Of a stretch of DNA of 64,000 nucleotides, positions 1 to 16,418 are shown piece after piece. Source of the DNA: Sphingomonas beigongshangi (GTDB lineage Bacteria > Pseudomonadota > Alphaproteobacteria > Sphingomonadales > Sphingomonadaceae); the NCBI RefSeq assembly GCF_016820445.1, contig NZ_JADHDT010000003.1, forward strand, positions 186,001-250,000, read 5' to 3'. Every line of letters begins with the position of its first letter. Positions within the stretch are counted from its first letter, which is position 1. A model generated the notes under the pieces. It saw only the letters and a list, made by a program, of their open reading frames with translations, had not been told where the DNA came from and ran no database searches. A program made the translations under genes and the position numbers.

Positions 1-713
1 GCGAGATCCACCATCCCAACGAGATCGCGCAGAACCAGGCGCATGCCTGCAGCGCGGACACCGGTGCAAGCATTTGGATGCACAACAACTTCCTGGTCGA
101 CCGCACCGGCAAGATGAGCAAGTCATCGGGCGAGTTCCTGACGCTGCCGGCATTGGTCGCGCGCGGCTTCCACCCGCTCGCCTACCGCCTCATGTGCCTC
201 CAGGCGCAGTATCGCAGCGAGCTGGAGTTCAGCTGGGAGAATCTGGCTGCAGCGCAGACGCGGCTGAAGCGACTGGTGCAGAGCGTCGCCGCGCTCAGGG
301 CACGGGGCGAGGCCAAGGCAGGGGGCAAGGGTGCCGCCGACGCCTCTCCTTACCGCGAGCGGCTGGACGCGGCGGTGTCGGACGATCTCAACACGCCGCG
401 CGCACTGCCGGTGCTGGACGAACTGCTCGCCGACAAGAAAGTCAGCCCGCAGGATCGGCTGGCGGCGCTCGAGGATTTCGATGCGGTGCTCGGATTGAAC
501 CTGCTGACGCTGGCGCGCGAGGACCTGCGCGTCCGGCCCGACAGCGCCGGGATCGACGAGGCGCAGATCGCGGCGCGCCTGGCCGAACGCCGCGAGGCGC
601 GGGCGGCCAAGGATTTCGCGCGCAGCGACGTGATCCGCGATACGCTGGCGGCACTGGGAGTGGAAGTCATGGATGGCGATCCGATCGGATGGGACTGGAA
701 GGTGACGGCATGA
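1..713 (+). CDS. cysS: Cysteinyl-tRNA synthetase, C-terminal part
   Basis: Charges tRNA-Cys with cysteine in the cytoplasm. The gene is cut by the window start, so only about the last 237 residues are present. The visible part opens in the zinc/active-site stretch HHPNEIAQ, which corresponds to the family's HHENEIAQ. It continues with MHNNFLVDRTGKMSKSSGEF, containing the class I KMSKS loop. It ends in the helical DALR-type anticodon-binding domain (SDDLNTPRALPVLDEL). The stop TGA overlaps the ATG of the next gene in an ATGA junction, so the two are probably translationally coupled. Identification is firm from these motifs. Confidence 0.95.
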   Translation, partial: EIHHPNEIAQNQAHACSADTGASIWMHNNFLVDRTGKMSKSSGEFLTLPALVARGFHPLAYRLMCLQAQYRSELEFSWENLAAAQTRLKRLVQSVAALRARGEAKAGGKGAADASPYRERLDAAVSDDLNTPRALPVLDELLADKKVSPQDRLAALEDFDAVLGLNLLTLAREDLRVRPDSAGIDEAQIAARLAERREARAAKDFARSDVIRDTLAALGVEVMDGDPIGWDWKVTA

Positions 714-1648
714 AAGCGGTGCTGCCCGCGCTCGCGCGCCCGCTGCTCGAACCGCGGCTGCCGGGCGGACTGGACACCGCCTGGTTCGCGACACCCGACG
801 AGGCGAAGGCGATGATCGCGGATGCGGACATCGCCTGGGTCGACATGCAGCCGACGCAGCTGGTCGCGGAGGCGATCCGCGCGGCCGGGCCGAAGCTGAA
901 ATGGGTGTCGACGATCTACGCCGGGCTGGACGCCTTCCCGCTCGACGTGTTGCGCGACCGGGGGGCGAGGCTGACCAACGGGGCCGGGATCAACGCCGTC
1001 GCGGTCGCGGAATATGCGGTCATGGGGATATTGGTCGCGGCGAAGCGCTTCGACACGGTGCTGCGCGCAGGCGATCGCCACGAATGGCTGCGCGACGCCC
1101 CGGGCAAGGTCGAACTGGACGGTACGCGGGCGCTGATCGTGGGCCATGGCACGATCGGCCGGCTGATCGGGGCACGGCTCGCGGCGTTCGGCGTGGGCGT
1201 CGACGGGGTGACGCGGTCCGGCCGCGACGGGACGCTGGGCCCGGATGCGTGGCGCGCGCGCCTTGGCGACTATGACTGGGTGGTCTTGGCGGCGCCCTCC
1301 ACCGACGCGACCAAGGCGATGATCGGCGCGGACGAGCTGGCGGCGATGCGCCGCGACGCGTGGCTGATCAATATCGCCCGCGGCGACATGATCGACGAGG
1401 ACGCGCTGCTCGACGCGCTGCACCACAAGCGCATCGGGGGCGCCTTCCTCGACCCCACGGACCCCGAGCCGCTGCCGCCGGACCATCGCCTGTGGGACGC
1501 GCCCAACTGCATGATCTCGATGCATCTGTCCGGGCGCAGTCAGACGCAGATGTTCCAGCGCGGGGCGGCGCTGTTCCTGGACAACCTCGCGGCTTTCCTC
1601 GAGGGCAAGCCGATGCGGAACGTCGCCGACCTCGACGCGGGCTATTGA
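710..1648 (+). CDS. D-isomer-specific 2-hydroxyacid dehydrogenase family protein
   Basis: NAD(P)-dependent oxidoreductase of the D-2-hydroxyacid dehydrogenase family, 312 aa. The Rossmann dinucleotide motif appears as IVGHGTIGRLIG near residues 140-151. The substrate-arginine region reads INIARGD, and the catalytic-histidine region reads MHLSGRS near the C terminus. The start was set at the ATG overlapping the cysS stop, because residues upstream in the same frame are a mirror of cysS. The substrate cannot be read from sequence; glyoxylate, hydroxypyruvate or phenylpyruvate are typical of the family. Overlap with cysS suggests cotranscription, but no functional link is evident. Confidence 0.85.
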   Translation: MKAVLPALARPLLEPRLPGGLDTAWFATPDEAKAMIADADIAWVDMQPTQLVAEAIRAAGPKLKWVSTIYAGLDAFPLDVLRDRGARLTNGAGINAVAVAEYAVMGILVAAKRFDTVLRAGDRHEWLRDAPGKVELDGTRALIVGHGTIGRLIGARLAAFGVGVDGVTRSGRDGTLGPDAWRARLGDYDWVVLAAPSTDATKAMIGADELAAMRRDAWLINIARGDMIDEDALLDALHHKRIGGAFLDPTDPEPLPPDHRLWDAPNCMISMHLSGRSQTQMFQRGAALFLDNLAAFLEGKPMRNVADLDAGY

Positions 1649-1700
1649 AGCGGCAGGAACGCCCTCCCCTCCTTGCACCGCAAGAAGCAGCGTGGGCCTG

Positions 1701-2738
1701 TCACTGCAGCGGCTTGTCGGCCTCCGCGAGGATCGGCGGCAGGTAGGGCATCGGCGCATCGGGCGAGATCTTCGCGATCTCCGCTTCCAGCGCCGCGGCG
1801 CGCGCCTTGGACGAGGGGTGGGTGCGACTGCGGAACAGACCGCCGTCGACGTCGCCGCCATGGTCGCGCCAGAAGCGGACGGCCGCCCGCGGGTCCCAGC
1901 CCGCGTTGCGGATCAGGTACATGCCGAGCAGGTCCGCCTGGTCCTCCGTGGTGCGGAACAGGCGGCCGTTGCGGCCGACCTCCGCCAGCAGGCCACGGCT
2001 GACGCCCGCCGCGTCGAGGCGGGCGCGATGGCGCAGGATGGTATGCGCAAGCTCGTGGCCGATCACCACGGCCAGTTCCTCGTCCGAATAGCGCGCGAAG
2101 AACCTGACGCCGACCTGGACGATGCGGCCGTCCGAGGATGCCTCCATCTTCGGGCCCAGCAGTACCTCGAACGCGCTGCGGCATCCCGGCGACGCCGGCA
2201 GCGTCACGCGCCGCGTGCGGCCGCCGCGGATCAGCGTGACGGCGAGCGGCTTGTCGGCAGGCAGGCCGGCGATCAGGTCCTGCGCGGCGTCGCGGGCGGC
2301 GCTGCTCGCCTGCGCCGGCAGCGGCGCGTCGGGCAGGTCGCGCCCGTCGAGCGCCACAAGCGAGTCGCCCGGGACGATTCCCGCGGCCGCGGCGGGAGAG
2401 CCCGGCACGACCGCCTCGACCGCAACGGGACGCTCGAAGCCGAAGCTGACCTTCGCCTGCGCGCGCAAGGGGGCGTCATATTGGCCGATGGCGTGCAGCG
2501 CCCAGCCGGGGGTCGGCTGACGATCGCGGCACAGCGCCGCATTTGCGGTGGTCAGGCGATAGGCGATCGCCGCCATGCGACCGTCGACCTCACGCAGCGC
2601 GGCAAAGGTCGCGGCGGGATCGTCCGCCGGGGCGGCAGGCGCGGCAGCGGCAAGGGAAAGGGCGGCGAGGAACGCGAACGGCATCGAGGTGCGTGTACAG
2701 CGCCATGTCCTGAAGCGAAACCGTATCCCGGTGGTCAT
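1701..2738 (-). CDS. M48-family metalloprotease with PDZ domain, exported
   Basis: Predicted exported zinc protease of about 345 aa. An arginine-rich N terminus precedes a hydrophobic core (FLAALSLAAAAPAAPA), which fits a signal peptide. A PDZ-like segment follows (VVPGSPAAAAGIVPGDSLVALDG). The zinc motif is VIGHELAHTILRH, the HExxH of peptidase M48. The later EDQADLLGMYLI supplies the third zinc-ligand region. The family acts in envelope protein quality control. The start is ambiguous: ATG at 2738 keeps the charged n-region, while ATG at 2684 gives a shorter leader lacking it. It diverges from rpoB, so its promoter shares the 2739-3072 spacer. Confidence 0.8.
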   Translation of the reverse strand: MTTGIRFRFRTWRCTRTSMPFAFLAALSLAAAAPAAPADDPAATFAALREVDGRMAAIAYRLTTANAALCRDRQPTPGWALHAIGQYDAPLRAQAKVSFGFERPVAVEAVVPGSPAAAAGIVPGDSLVALDGRDLPDAPLPAQASSAARDAAQDLIAGLPADKPLAVTLIRGGRTRRVTLPASPGCRSAFEVLLGPKMEASSDGRIVQVGVRFFARYSDEELAVVIGHELAHTILRHRARLDAAGVSRGLLAEVGRNGRLFRTTEDQADLLGMYLIRNAGWDPRAAVRFWRDHGGDVDGGLFRSRTHPSSKARAAALEAEIAKISPDAPMPYLPPILAEADKPLQ

Positions 2739-2849
2739 GCCGCCCCAGTTCCGGCGACCGCGATTCCCGGAGGCGCGGAGGACCGGTACGTCGCGGAAGA
2801 ATCGAGCGTGCAGGAGGCGAGAAAAGGGTACGTGGTTGCGTCCGCCCCT

Positions 2850-2878
2850 TTGACAAGGCCCCACCCCACGCCTATATC
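2850..2878 (+). promoter_or_regulatory. Predicted sigma-70-type promoter of rpoB
   Basis: TTGACA at 2850-2855 and TATATC at 2873-2878 are separated by exactly 17 bases. Transcription would start near 2885 and give a 5' leader of about 190 nt before rpoB. It lies in the 334-base gene-free spacer between the divergent M48 gene and rpoB. The same element style occurs upstream of purC in this window. Confidence 0.7.
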
Positions 2879-2969
2879 CCGCTCCTCACCACAGCTTTCG
2901 GGACATGGGGCGCCGTCGCGCAGCGCCGTCATACGAATGGGAAGCTGCCGGTATCAGGGACGCTTCAAG

Positions 2970-2999
2970 GCCGACGCACTCGCTTGCGATCGGCTTTTT
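2970..2999 (+). terminator. Terminator-like hairpin (attenuator candidate) in rpoB leader
   Basis: GCCGACGCA at 2970-2978 pairs with TGCGATCGGC at 2985-2994 (nine pairs, one bulged A). The loop is CTCGCT and TTTTT follows immediately at 2995-2999. This is the form of an intrinsic terminator. It lies between the predicted promoter and the rpoB ATG, so it would attenuate rpoBC rather than end an upstream gene, as the neighbouring upstream gene runs the other way. Confidence 0.6.
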
Positions 3000-3072
3000 C
3001 GCGTCTCCGACCCCCGCGTCCCGTCCGGAGGCATCCGGGCACGATATACGGCTGACGAGGCACAATAGATCC

Positions 3073-7230
<4,158 letters not shown>

Positions 7231-7238
7231 GCGGTAGC

Positions 7239-7714
7239 GTGCAGCGGAACGACGCTCGATCCGATCTAGCTAGCTTTGCGACTCTTGTTGCAGATGACGG
7301 TTGGATCGAGAGTCGCTCAACGTTTGATGGCGTCGGCTCTAGAGTTGAAATCAGCAAAGACGGTCTGGTATTTTTCTCGTGGATCTATCGCGGTGAGGCC
7401 GACGCAGGAGTCAGACTGGCTGATGACACTATTTTCGGGTCTGCCTTGCCAGAATGGTATGAAGAGCCGCGTTTGGACGAGATATTCCAGCAACTCGGCA
7501 TCGCCTCACACAGCTTCTTGGTTGCTGCCGAACATCGCTTCGCAATCAAGGCGCTGCTCGAGGATTACTCCTGGCACAAGGCCCGTGCTTCGCACCAGAT
7601 GGCGGAAGTACGCGCTTCTTACGCCTCGCTGGACCTGATGAAGCACTCTGACGCCAATAAGATCAAATCAAGCTTTCTACTACGCCACCCTTGGTTGGCG
7701 GGAAGGACGGAACG

Positions 7715-7718
<4 letters not shown>
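7239..7718 (+). CDS. Unrecognised 159-aa protein inserted between rpoB and rpoC
   Basis: I do not recognise this protein. The reading frame starts with GTG eight bases after the rpoB stop, behind a GGAG at 7223-7226. It ends in a TGA that overlaps the rpoC ATG (ATGA at 7715-7718), so it is built into the operon and coupled to rpoC. By hand count GC is about 53 % over 7261-7680, against clearly higher values in both neighbours. It uses codons rare around it (CTA, AGA, TTA-like AT-ending codons, TCA). The product is soluble, with no signal peptide or membrane segment. Features include [38 protein letters not shown] and [14 protein letters not shown], with a basic C terminus. Another frame (7276-7638) is also open but lacks a start and ribosome site. 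Possibly transferred; role unknown. Confidence 0.65.
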
Positions 7719-12001
<4,283 letters not shown>

Positions 12002-12036
12002 TCGTCGTTCGGGCGCACCGCCTGATGACATGAGGA

Positions 12037-12068
12037 ACCGTCGTCCGGGATACCGGGCGGCGGTTTTT
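12037..12068 (+). terminator. Intrinsic terminator of the rpoBC operon
   Basis: A 12-pair stem (12037-12048 with 12053-12064, two G-T wobbles) closes on a GATA loop and is followed by TTTTT. It begins 36 bases after the rpoC stop. Confidence 0.9.
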
Positions 12069-12226
12069 CGTTGCGGCGCGGTGCGGCAACCGCGCCATCG
12101 CCCTCACCCGCAAGTCAACTAACGACGGTATCCGCGCCTGGGCCCGGCCGTCATCGCCGCGCGGCAATTTGGCCGTCGATACCAGCTGTGTTATCGTACG
12201 GGCGTCTTTCTTCGGGGGGAGAAGAG

Positions 12227-13069
12227 ATGCCATATCGTCGCGCCTACCGCTGGTTGCTGACCCTTTTTCCGTTGATCGCGCTCGCGTTCTGGCCGGGCTA
12301 TTTCGGGCAGTTGGCCGACGCGCCCTTCGCCCTGCATGCCCATGGCATCACCGCGACGGCGTGGCTGATCCTGCTGACGCTGCAGAGCTGGTCGATCCAC
12401 GCGCGCGCGGTGGCATGGCATCGCCGCGCGGGCCTGGCGACCTTCATGGTGGTGCCGCTGTTCGCCGCCGCGGGTCCGCTGGCGTTGCAGGGCATGGCAT
12501 GGTTGTGGCGGAGTCACGCAGATCCCTTCCACAGCGCATTCGGCGCCCGGCTCGTCATCGCCGACATGATCGCCGGCCCGTCCGTCCTCCTTCTGGTCGC
12601 CTATGCCTTTCTCCGGCGGAGGCGGGTGGAGGTCCATGCCGCCGCGATGCTGGCGACCGCGCTGCTGGTGTTGCCGCCGATCATCGGACGCCTGTTTCCC
12701 GCATTGCCCGGTTTCCCGCATGGTGGCGCGGCAGGCTTCGCGGGCTTCCGACTGTCGTTCGACCTTGCCGAAGGTGTCACGCTGCTTCTCGCCCTGTGGC
12801 TCGCCGGCCGGCGGCGTGGCGGGCGCGGGCCGTTCGGCTTCGCGGCGGCCGCGACGGCAGCCCAGCTGATCGGCTTCGAGACGATCGGCCGCACGGCCGT
12901 ATGGGATCGCCTGGTCCTTTCGCTGACCAATGTGCCGATCGCCCCGATCAGCGCGACCGCGGGCGTGGGGGCCGCCTTCCTGCTGGCGCTCGCTTGGCGC
13001 CTGGGATCGCGCGATAACGGCGGCGCAGTTGGGCACGCTGGCGCTTCCCGAGGTTTGCTCGCTGCCTAG
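12227..13069 (+). CDS. Multi-pass membrane protein, function unknown
   Basis: A 280-aa integral membrane protein with about seven hydrophobic segments, for example LLTLFPLIALAFWPGYFGQL, TAWLILLTLQSW, GLATFMVVPLFAAAGPLAL and VLLLVAYAFL. Scattered histidines lie near membrane ends (HAHGITATAW, HARAVAWHRRAG). I recall similar histidine-bearing membrane proteins of unknown function in sphingomonads but cannot name the family with certainty. The ATG at 12227 follows GGGGGGAGAAGAG, a good ribosome site; the longer upstream frame lacks one. It stands alone between the rpoC terminator and a separate downstream operon. A palindromic repeat remnant follows its stop. Confidence 0.75.
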   Translation: MPYRRAYRWLLTLFPLIALAFWPGYFGQLADAPFALHAHGITATAWLILLTLQSWSIHARAVAWHRRAGLATFMVVPLFAAAGPLALQGMAWLWRSHADPFHSAFGARLVIADMIAGPSVLLLVAYAFLRRRRVEVHAAAMLATALLVLPPIIGRLFPALPGFPHGGAAGFAGFRLSFDLAEGVTLLLALWLAGRRRGGRGPFGFAAAATAAQLIGFETIGRTAVWDRLVLSLTNVPIAPISATAGVGAAFLLALAWRLGSRDNGGAVGHAGASRGLLAA

Positions 13070-13074
13070 CGTGC

Positions 13075-13125
13075 GATCCAGCAAGGCCGGATAGGGGCGA
13101 TGCCGGCCCCCACCCCCGCCCGGCC
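13075..13125. repeat. Dispersed palindromic repeat, degenerate copy
   Basis: GATCCAGC-AAG-GCCGGAT at 13075-13092 is a near-perfect hairpin. It matches the perfect hairpin at 44809-44827. The adjoining 13094-13125, read on the minus strand, resembles the first 32 bases of the repeat at 38236 and 44884 with roughly 79 % identity by eye. It lies between two genes on the plus strand. Confidence 0.45.
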
Positions 13126-13208
13126 GTCCATCGGGAATACGGTGTGAAAGCCGTCCGGAAGCGTGAGAGGCGGCTCCGCTGCCGCGCAACAAGATCGCAG
13201 TCCAGTCG

Positions 13209-13253
13209 CATATTTATTGTTTTTCGATAATTCTATTGCCGTTATTCAATATG
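13209..13253. promoter_or_regulatory. AT-rich region with inverted repeat upstream of DUF2975 operon
   Basis: This is one of the most AT-rich stretches in the window. CATATT at 13209-13214 and AATATG at 13248-13253 form an inverted repeat around it. It sits 30 bases before the ribosome site of the DUF2975 gene, where a promoter and an autoregulatory site for the HTH protein encoded downstream would be expected. The binding role is inference. Confidence 0.35.
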
Positions 13254-13282
13254 CCGCTATCCTCTGCCGTCGGAGGATTGCC

Positions 13283-13813
13283 ATGCCCCACGTGTCCCAG
13301 CCCCGCCTGCTGTCGCTTTCGACCCGCATCGTTCAGGCCTTTCGGATCGCCAATTTGGCGATCGCGGTGTTTTTCCTCGCGATATTGTGCGCGACGCTGC
13401 CGGGCTTGGAGCTGGTCCAAGATGCGCTGGCGCGCAAATATGGCGGCGCCGTCGATACCGTGACGGTCGTCCTGTTCGTTCGCGTGACGTTGCTACTGGG
13501 CCTGCCGATCTGCTGGGTCGTCGAGCGCCTGCTGGCGGCGTTGCGCGCCATCCTCGGCACGGTCGCCGAGGGCGACCCGTTCGTGCGCGCCAATGCCGCG
13601 CGCCTTCGGACGATCGGCTGGATGCTGCTGACCATCCAGGTGGCGGATCTGGCCTTCGGCGCGACCCGCCTCGTCGCGAAGCTGCTGCACATCGATTATG
13701 CAAGCTGGCAGCCGAGCTTCACCGGCTGGCTGGGGGTGCTGATCGCCTTCGTCCTCGCCCAGGTCTTCGAGCGCGGCGCGGCGATGCGCGAAGACCTGGA
13801 CGGCACCGTCTGA
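13283..13813 (+). CDS. DUF2975 membrane protein
   Basis: A 176-aa membrane protein of the DUF2975 type. Four hydrophobic segments are visible: IANLAIAVFFLAILCATLPG, VVLFVRVTLLLGLPICWVVE, LRTIGWMLLTIQVADLAFGA and FTGWLGVLIAFVLAQVFERG. The motif GDPFVRANAARLRTIGW between the second and third segments is typical of the family. ATG at 13283 follows CGGAGG. The stop overlaps the next ATG. DUF2975 proteins are commonly encoded beside a small Cro/CI-type regulator, as here. Their molecular function is not established. Confidence 0.85.
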   Translation: MPHVSQPRLLSLSTRIVQAFRIANLAIAVFFLAILCATLPGLELVQDALARKYGGAVDTVTVVLFVRVTLLLGLPICWVVERLLAALRAILGTVAEGDPFVRANAARLRTIGWMLLTIQVADLAFGATRLVAKLLHIDYASWQPSFTGWLGVLIAFVLAQVFERGAAMREDLDGTV

Positions 13814-14031
13814 TGCCGGTCCGCGTCCATCTCGACGACATGCTGCATGCGCGGCGCATGACGCTGACCGAACTGAGCGAACGCGTCGACATCACGCTCG
13901 CCAATCTGTCGATCCTCAAGACCGGCAAGGCGAAGGCGATCCGCTTTTCGACGCTGGAGGCGATCTGTGCCGCGCTCGCCTGCCAGCCGGGCGACATCCT
14001 GACCTTCCTTCCCGATGGAGACGATGCATGA
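13813..14031 (+). CDS. Small Cro/CI-type helix-turn-helix regulator
   Basis: A 72-aa protein consisting almost entirely of an XRE-like DNA-binding domain. MTLTELSERVDITLANLSIL forms the helix-turn-helix and the second half reads RFSTLEAICAALACQPGDIL, as in the YozG-like regulators that accompany DUF2975 proteins. It overlaps the gene before it (ATGA-type) and the gene after it (ATGA at 14028-14031), so three genes are translationally coupled. It probably regulates its own operon from the AT-rich site near 13209-13253; that is inference. Confidence 0.85.
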   Translation: MPVRVHLDDMLHARRMTLTELSERVDITLANLSILKTGKAKAIRFSTLEAICAALACQPGDILTFLPDGDDA

Positions 14032-14771
14032 CCTTCGCGAAAGCCTTTGCCGACACCTATCGCGGCAGCATCGCCTTCCTGATCGCGTGCCCCCTGCTCG
14101 CGCTCGTCCCGGTCGTCTTCGAGATGGTGCAGCATGTCGTCGAGGTGCATATCGGCATGTACGACGGCATCGCGGCTGCTAAGGCCACCGAGCATCATCC
14201 GCTGCGCCTCGCATTCGGGATGATGAAGGTGCTGTCGCTGATCGTGCCGGGATATTGGATCACCCGCTTCCTCGCCTGGCGCGACCCGCGCGCGGCGGCA
14301 CGCGTGGATCCGCGCGCAGCCGTGCTCTACGCGGGCGTCGTGGCCTTCCACGCCGCGCTCAGCGCGCTTCAGCTGTTCGTCCTGCCCTCGACGGTCGGGG
14401 TGCTGCTGGCGGGATTCGCGATCGGACAGGTGATCAGCGGACTGGTGCCCGCCTGGACGGTGGCGGCGGCGCTGGGCAACACCGCGATCGGCCCGGTCGC
14501 CTCGGCACGCCTGATGATGCGCCAGCTGCCGTTTACCGTCGCGCTGATGCTCGCGACGATCCTGCCGCTGATGATCCCGCATTATATCCTGGGCGCGGCG
14601 GCGATCTTCGCCGGCCGGGCTTTGCTGTGGCCGGTGCTGCTGGCGGACGCACTGCTGGTCGGCTGGCTGTGCGCGGTGATGCTCGCGGCCGGATACGTCG
14701 CGGCGACGCGCGCGGCGGCGGCGGCCGGCATCACCCTCGACCCGCCGTCGCGCGCCGCCATCGCCGCTTGA
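14028..14771 (+). CDS. Membrane protein coupled to DUF2975/HTH pair
   Basis: A 247-aa polytopic membrane protein of unknown function. The first segment is GSIAFLIACPLLALVPVVFE. Further hydrophobic stretches include VLYAGVVAFHAALSALQLFV, VGVLLAGFAIGQVISGLVPA and FTVALMLATILPLMIPHYIL. The charged strip between the first pair contains MVQHVVEVHIGMYDGIAAAK. Its ATG overlaps the stop of the HTH gene, so expression is tied to that pair. I infer a small regulated membrane module of three parts. No enzymatic motif is visible. Confidence 0.75.
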   Translation: MTFAKAFADTYRGSIAFLIACPLLALVPVVFEMVQHVVEVHIGMYDGIAAAKATEHHPLRLAFGMMKVLSLIVPGYWITRFLAWRDPRAAARVDPRAAVLYAGVVAFHAALSALQLFVLPSTVGVLLAGFAIGQVISGLVPAWTVAAALGNTAIGPVASARLMMRQLPFTVALMLATILPLMIPHYILGAAAIFAGRALLWPVLLADALLVGWLCAVMLAAGYVAATRAAAAAGITLDPPSRAAIAA

Positions 14772-14800
14772 CCCGGCCCGCCCCCTCCCCGATAGCCGCG

Positions 14801-14968
14801 CGTGTCGCGAAGGGAGAGACCGGGCCTGCCCCGGCGCCGAAGGAGCAACCGCCCCGGAAACTCTCAGGCAGAAGGACCAACGCGACGACGGACATCTGGA
14901 GAGTGGCGCGGTCTCTGCCTGCGTCCGCCGACGGGATAGCGATCTCAGGCGCAAGGGACAGATGGGGC
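14801..14968 (+). ncRNA. Tandem glycine riboswitch
   Basis: Two glycine aptamers lie in series upstream of sdaA. The first has GGAGAG at 14813-14818, GCCGAAGGAGCAACC at 14836-14850 and CTCTCAGGCAGAAGGACC at 14861-14878, all hallmark glycine-riboswitch sequences. The second repeats the pattern: CTGGAGAG near 14896-14903, GCCGACGGGATAGC at 14927-14940 and CTCAGGCGCAAGGGACAG from 14944. The short linker between them is typical of the cooperative tandem form. It ends about 40 bases before the sdaA ATG, so it could act on translation or transcription elongation. Boundaries are approximate. Confidence 0.93.
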
Positions 14969-15005
14969 ATGCGAGACGAGCCGGCACCGCCGGCGGGGAG
15001 AGGGC

Positions 15006-16403
15006 ATGCAGTTGCAACCACCGACGGCCGCGCTGGATCGCGGCGCCGCACGCCCGATCAGCGTGGCGGAACTGTTCACCATCGGCATCGGGCCGTCGAG
15101 CTCGCATACCGTCGGGCCAATGCGCGCCGCCTTTGACTTCGCGCAGCGCGCGCTGGCGCAGGACCTGCCGCCGGTCGGCATCACCTGCGACCTCTATGGC
15201 AGTCTCGCGCTGACCGGGCGCGGCCATGCGACCGACACCGCGGTCATCCTGGGCCTCGCCGGCTGGGAGCCGGAACGGCTCGACCCCGATGCGGCACCGG
15301 CGATCCTGGCCGGCATACGCGACATGGGGCGCCTTGTGCTGGCGGGAGCACGCGCGCTGCCGTTTTCCGAGGCGGCGGACGTGGTCTTCCACCCGCGCGA
15401 TTTCCTCGCCGAGCATCCCAACGGGCTGACCTTCACCGCGCGCCTTGCCGACGGCACCGGTTATGCGGAGACCTATTTCTCGATCGGCGGCGGCGCGATC
15501 CTGCGCAAGGGCGCGCCCCTGCCGTCGCACAATGTCGCGGTACGCCATCCCTTTTCCTCCAGCGCGGAACTGCTCGCGCGCGGCGATGAGACCGGCTTGT
15601 CGATCGCTGACATGGTCCGCGCCAACGAAGAGGCATGGCGTAGCCCCGAAGAGGCGGATGCCTTCCTCGACGAGGTCCGCGCCGCGATGAGCGCCTGCAT
15701 CGACCGGGGCATCGCGCAGGAAGGGGAATTGCCGGGCGGGCTGCGCGTCCGGCGCCGCGCGCGGGCGATCGAACGGGCGCTGACGGGATGCGTCCCCGGC
15801 AGCAATCCGGCCGAGGTGTTCGAATGGGTCAGCCTGTGGGCGCTGGCGGTGAACGAGGAGAATGCCGCGGGCGGCCGCGTCGTCACGGCACCGACCAACG
15901 GTGCGGCGGGCGTGTTGCCCGCCGTGCTCCGCTTCTATGAGACGCTGGTCGAAGGCGCGAGCGCGGAAGGCGCGCGCCGCTTTCTCTACACCGCCGCGGC
16001 GATCGGCATGCTCTACAAGAAACGCGCGTCGATCTCGGCAGCCGAAATGGGCTGCCAGGGCGAGGTCGGCGTCGCCTGCTCGATGGCCGCGGGCGCATTG
16101 GCGGCGGTGCTCGGCGGCAGCAACCGACAGGTCGAGAATGCCGCGGAAATCGGCATGGAGCACAATCTGGGCCTCACCTGCGACCCGATCGGCGGACTGG
16201 TGCAGATCCCCTGCATCGAGCGCAATACGATGGGCGCGGTGAAGGCGATCAACGCCGCCTATCTGGCACTGCGAGGCGACGGGAGCCACGTCGTCAGTCT
16301 CGACGCGGTCATCGAGACGATGCGCCAGACCGGCGAGGACATGCGCACCAAGTACAAGGAGACGAGCCTCGGCGGCCTCGCGGTCAACGTGGTGGAGTGC
16401 TGA
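15006..16403 (+). CDS. sdaA: L-serine ammonia-lyase (iron-sulfur type)
   Basis: Deaminates L-serine to pyruvate and ammonia, using a 4Fe-4S cluster rather than PLP. The 465-aa single-chain form carries the beta domain first (FTIGIGPSSSHTVGPMRAAF) and the alpha domain after it. Conserved cysteines for the cluster appear in GCQGEVGVACS, LTCDPIGG and QIPCIERN. The substrate segment TAPTNGAAGVLPAV is intact. ATG at 15006 follows GGGGAGAGGGC. The tandem glycine riboswitch just upstream indicates control by glycine, which interconverts with serine. A hairpin at 16419-16439 lies after the stop. Confidence 0.96.
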   Translation: MQLQPPTAALDRGAARPISVAELFTIGIGPSSSHTVGPMRAAFDFAQRALAQDLPPVGITCDLYGSLALTGRGHATDTAVILGLAGWEPERLDPDAAPAILAGIRDMGRLVLAGARALPFSEAADVVFHPRDFLAEHPNGLTFTARLADGTGYAETYFSIGGGAILRKGAPLPSHNVAVRHPFSSSAELLARGDETGLSIADMVRANEEAWRSPEEADAFLDEVRAAMSACIDRGIAQEGELPGGLRVRRRARAIERALTGCVPGSNPAEVFEWVSLWALAVNEENAAGGRVVTAPTNGAAGVLPAVLRFYETLVEGASAEGARRFLYTAAAIGMLYKKRASISAAEMGCQGEVGVACSMAAGALAAVLGGSNRQVENAAEIGMEHNLGLTCDPIGGLVQIPCIERNTMGAVKAINAAYLALRGDGSHVVSLDAVIETMRQTGEDMRTKYKETSLGGLAVNVVEC

Positions 16404-16418
16404 CGCACCCGGCGACCC

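Noticed and set aside
7276..7638. Alternative 120-codon frame in the rpoB-rpoC gap
   Set aside because: It starts with TTG without a ribosome site and gives a Ser/Arg-rich product, whereas frame 7239-7718 has a ribosome site, stop-start overlap and a protein-like sequence.
13719..16289. 856-codon minus-strand frame across the riboswitch and sdaA
   Set aside because: It runs through three real plus-strand genes and a structured riboswitch, with an arginine-rich, repetitive translation.
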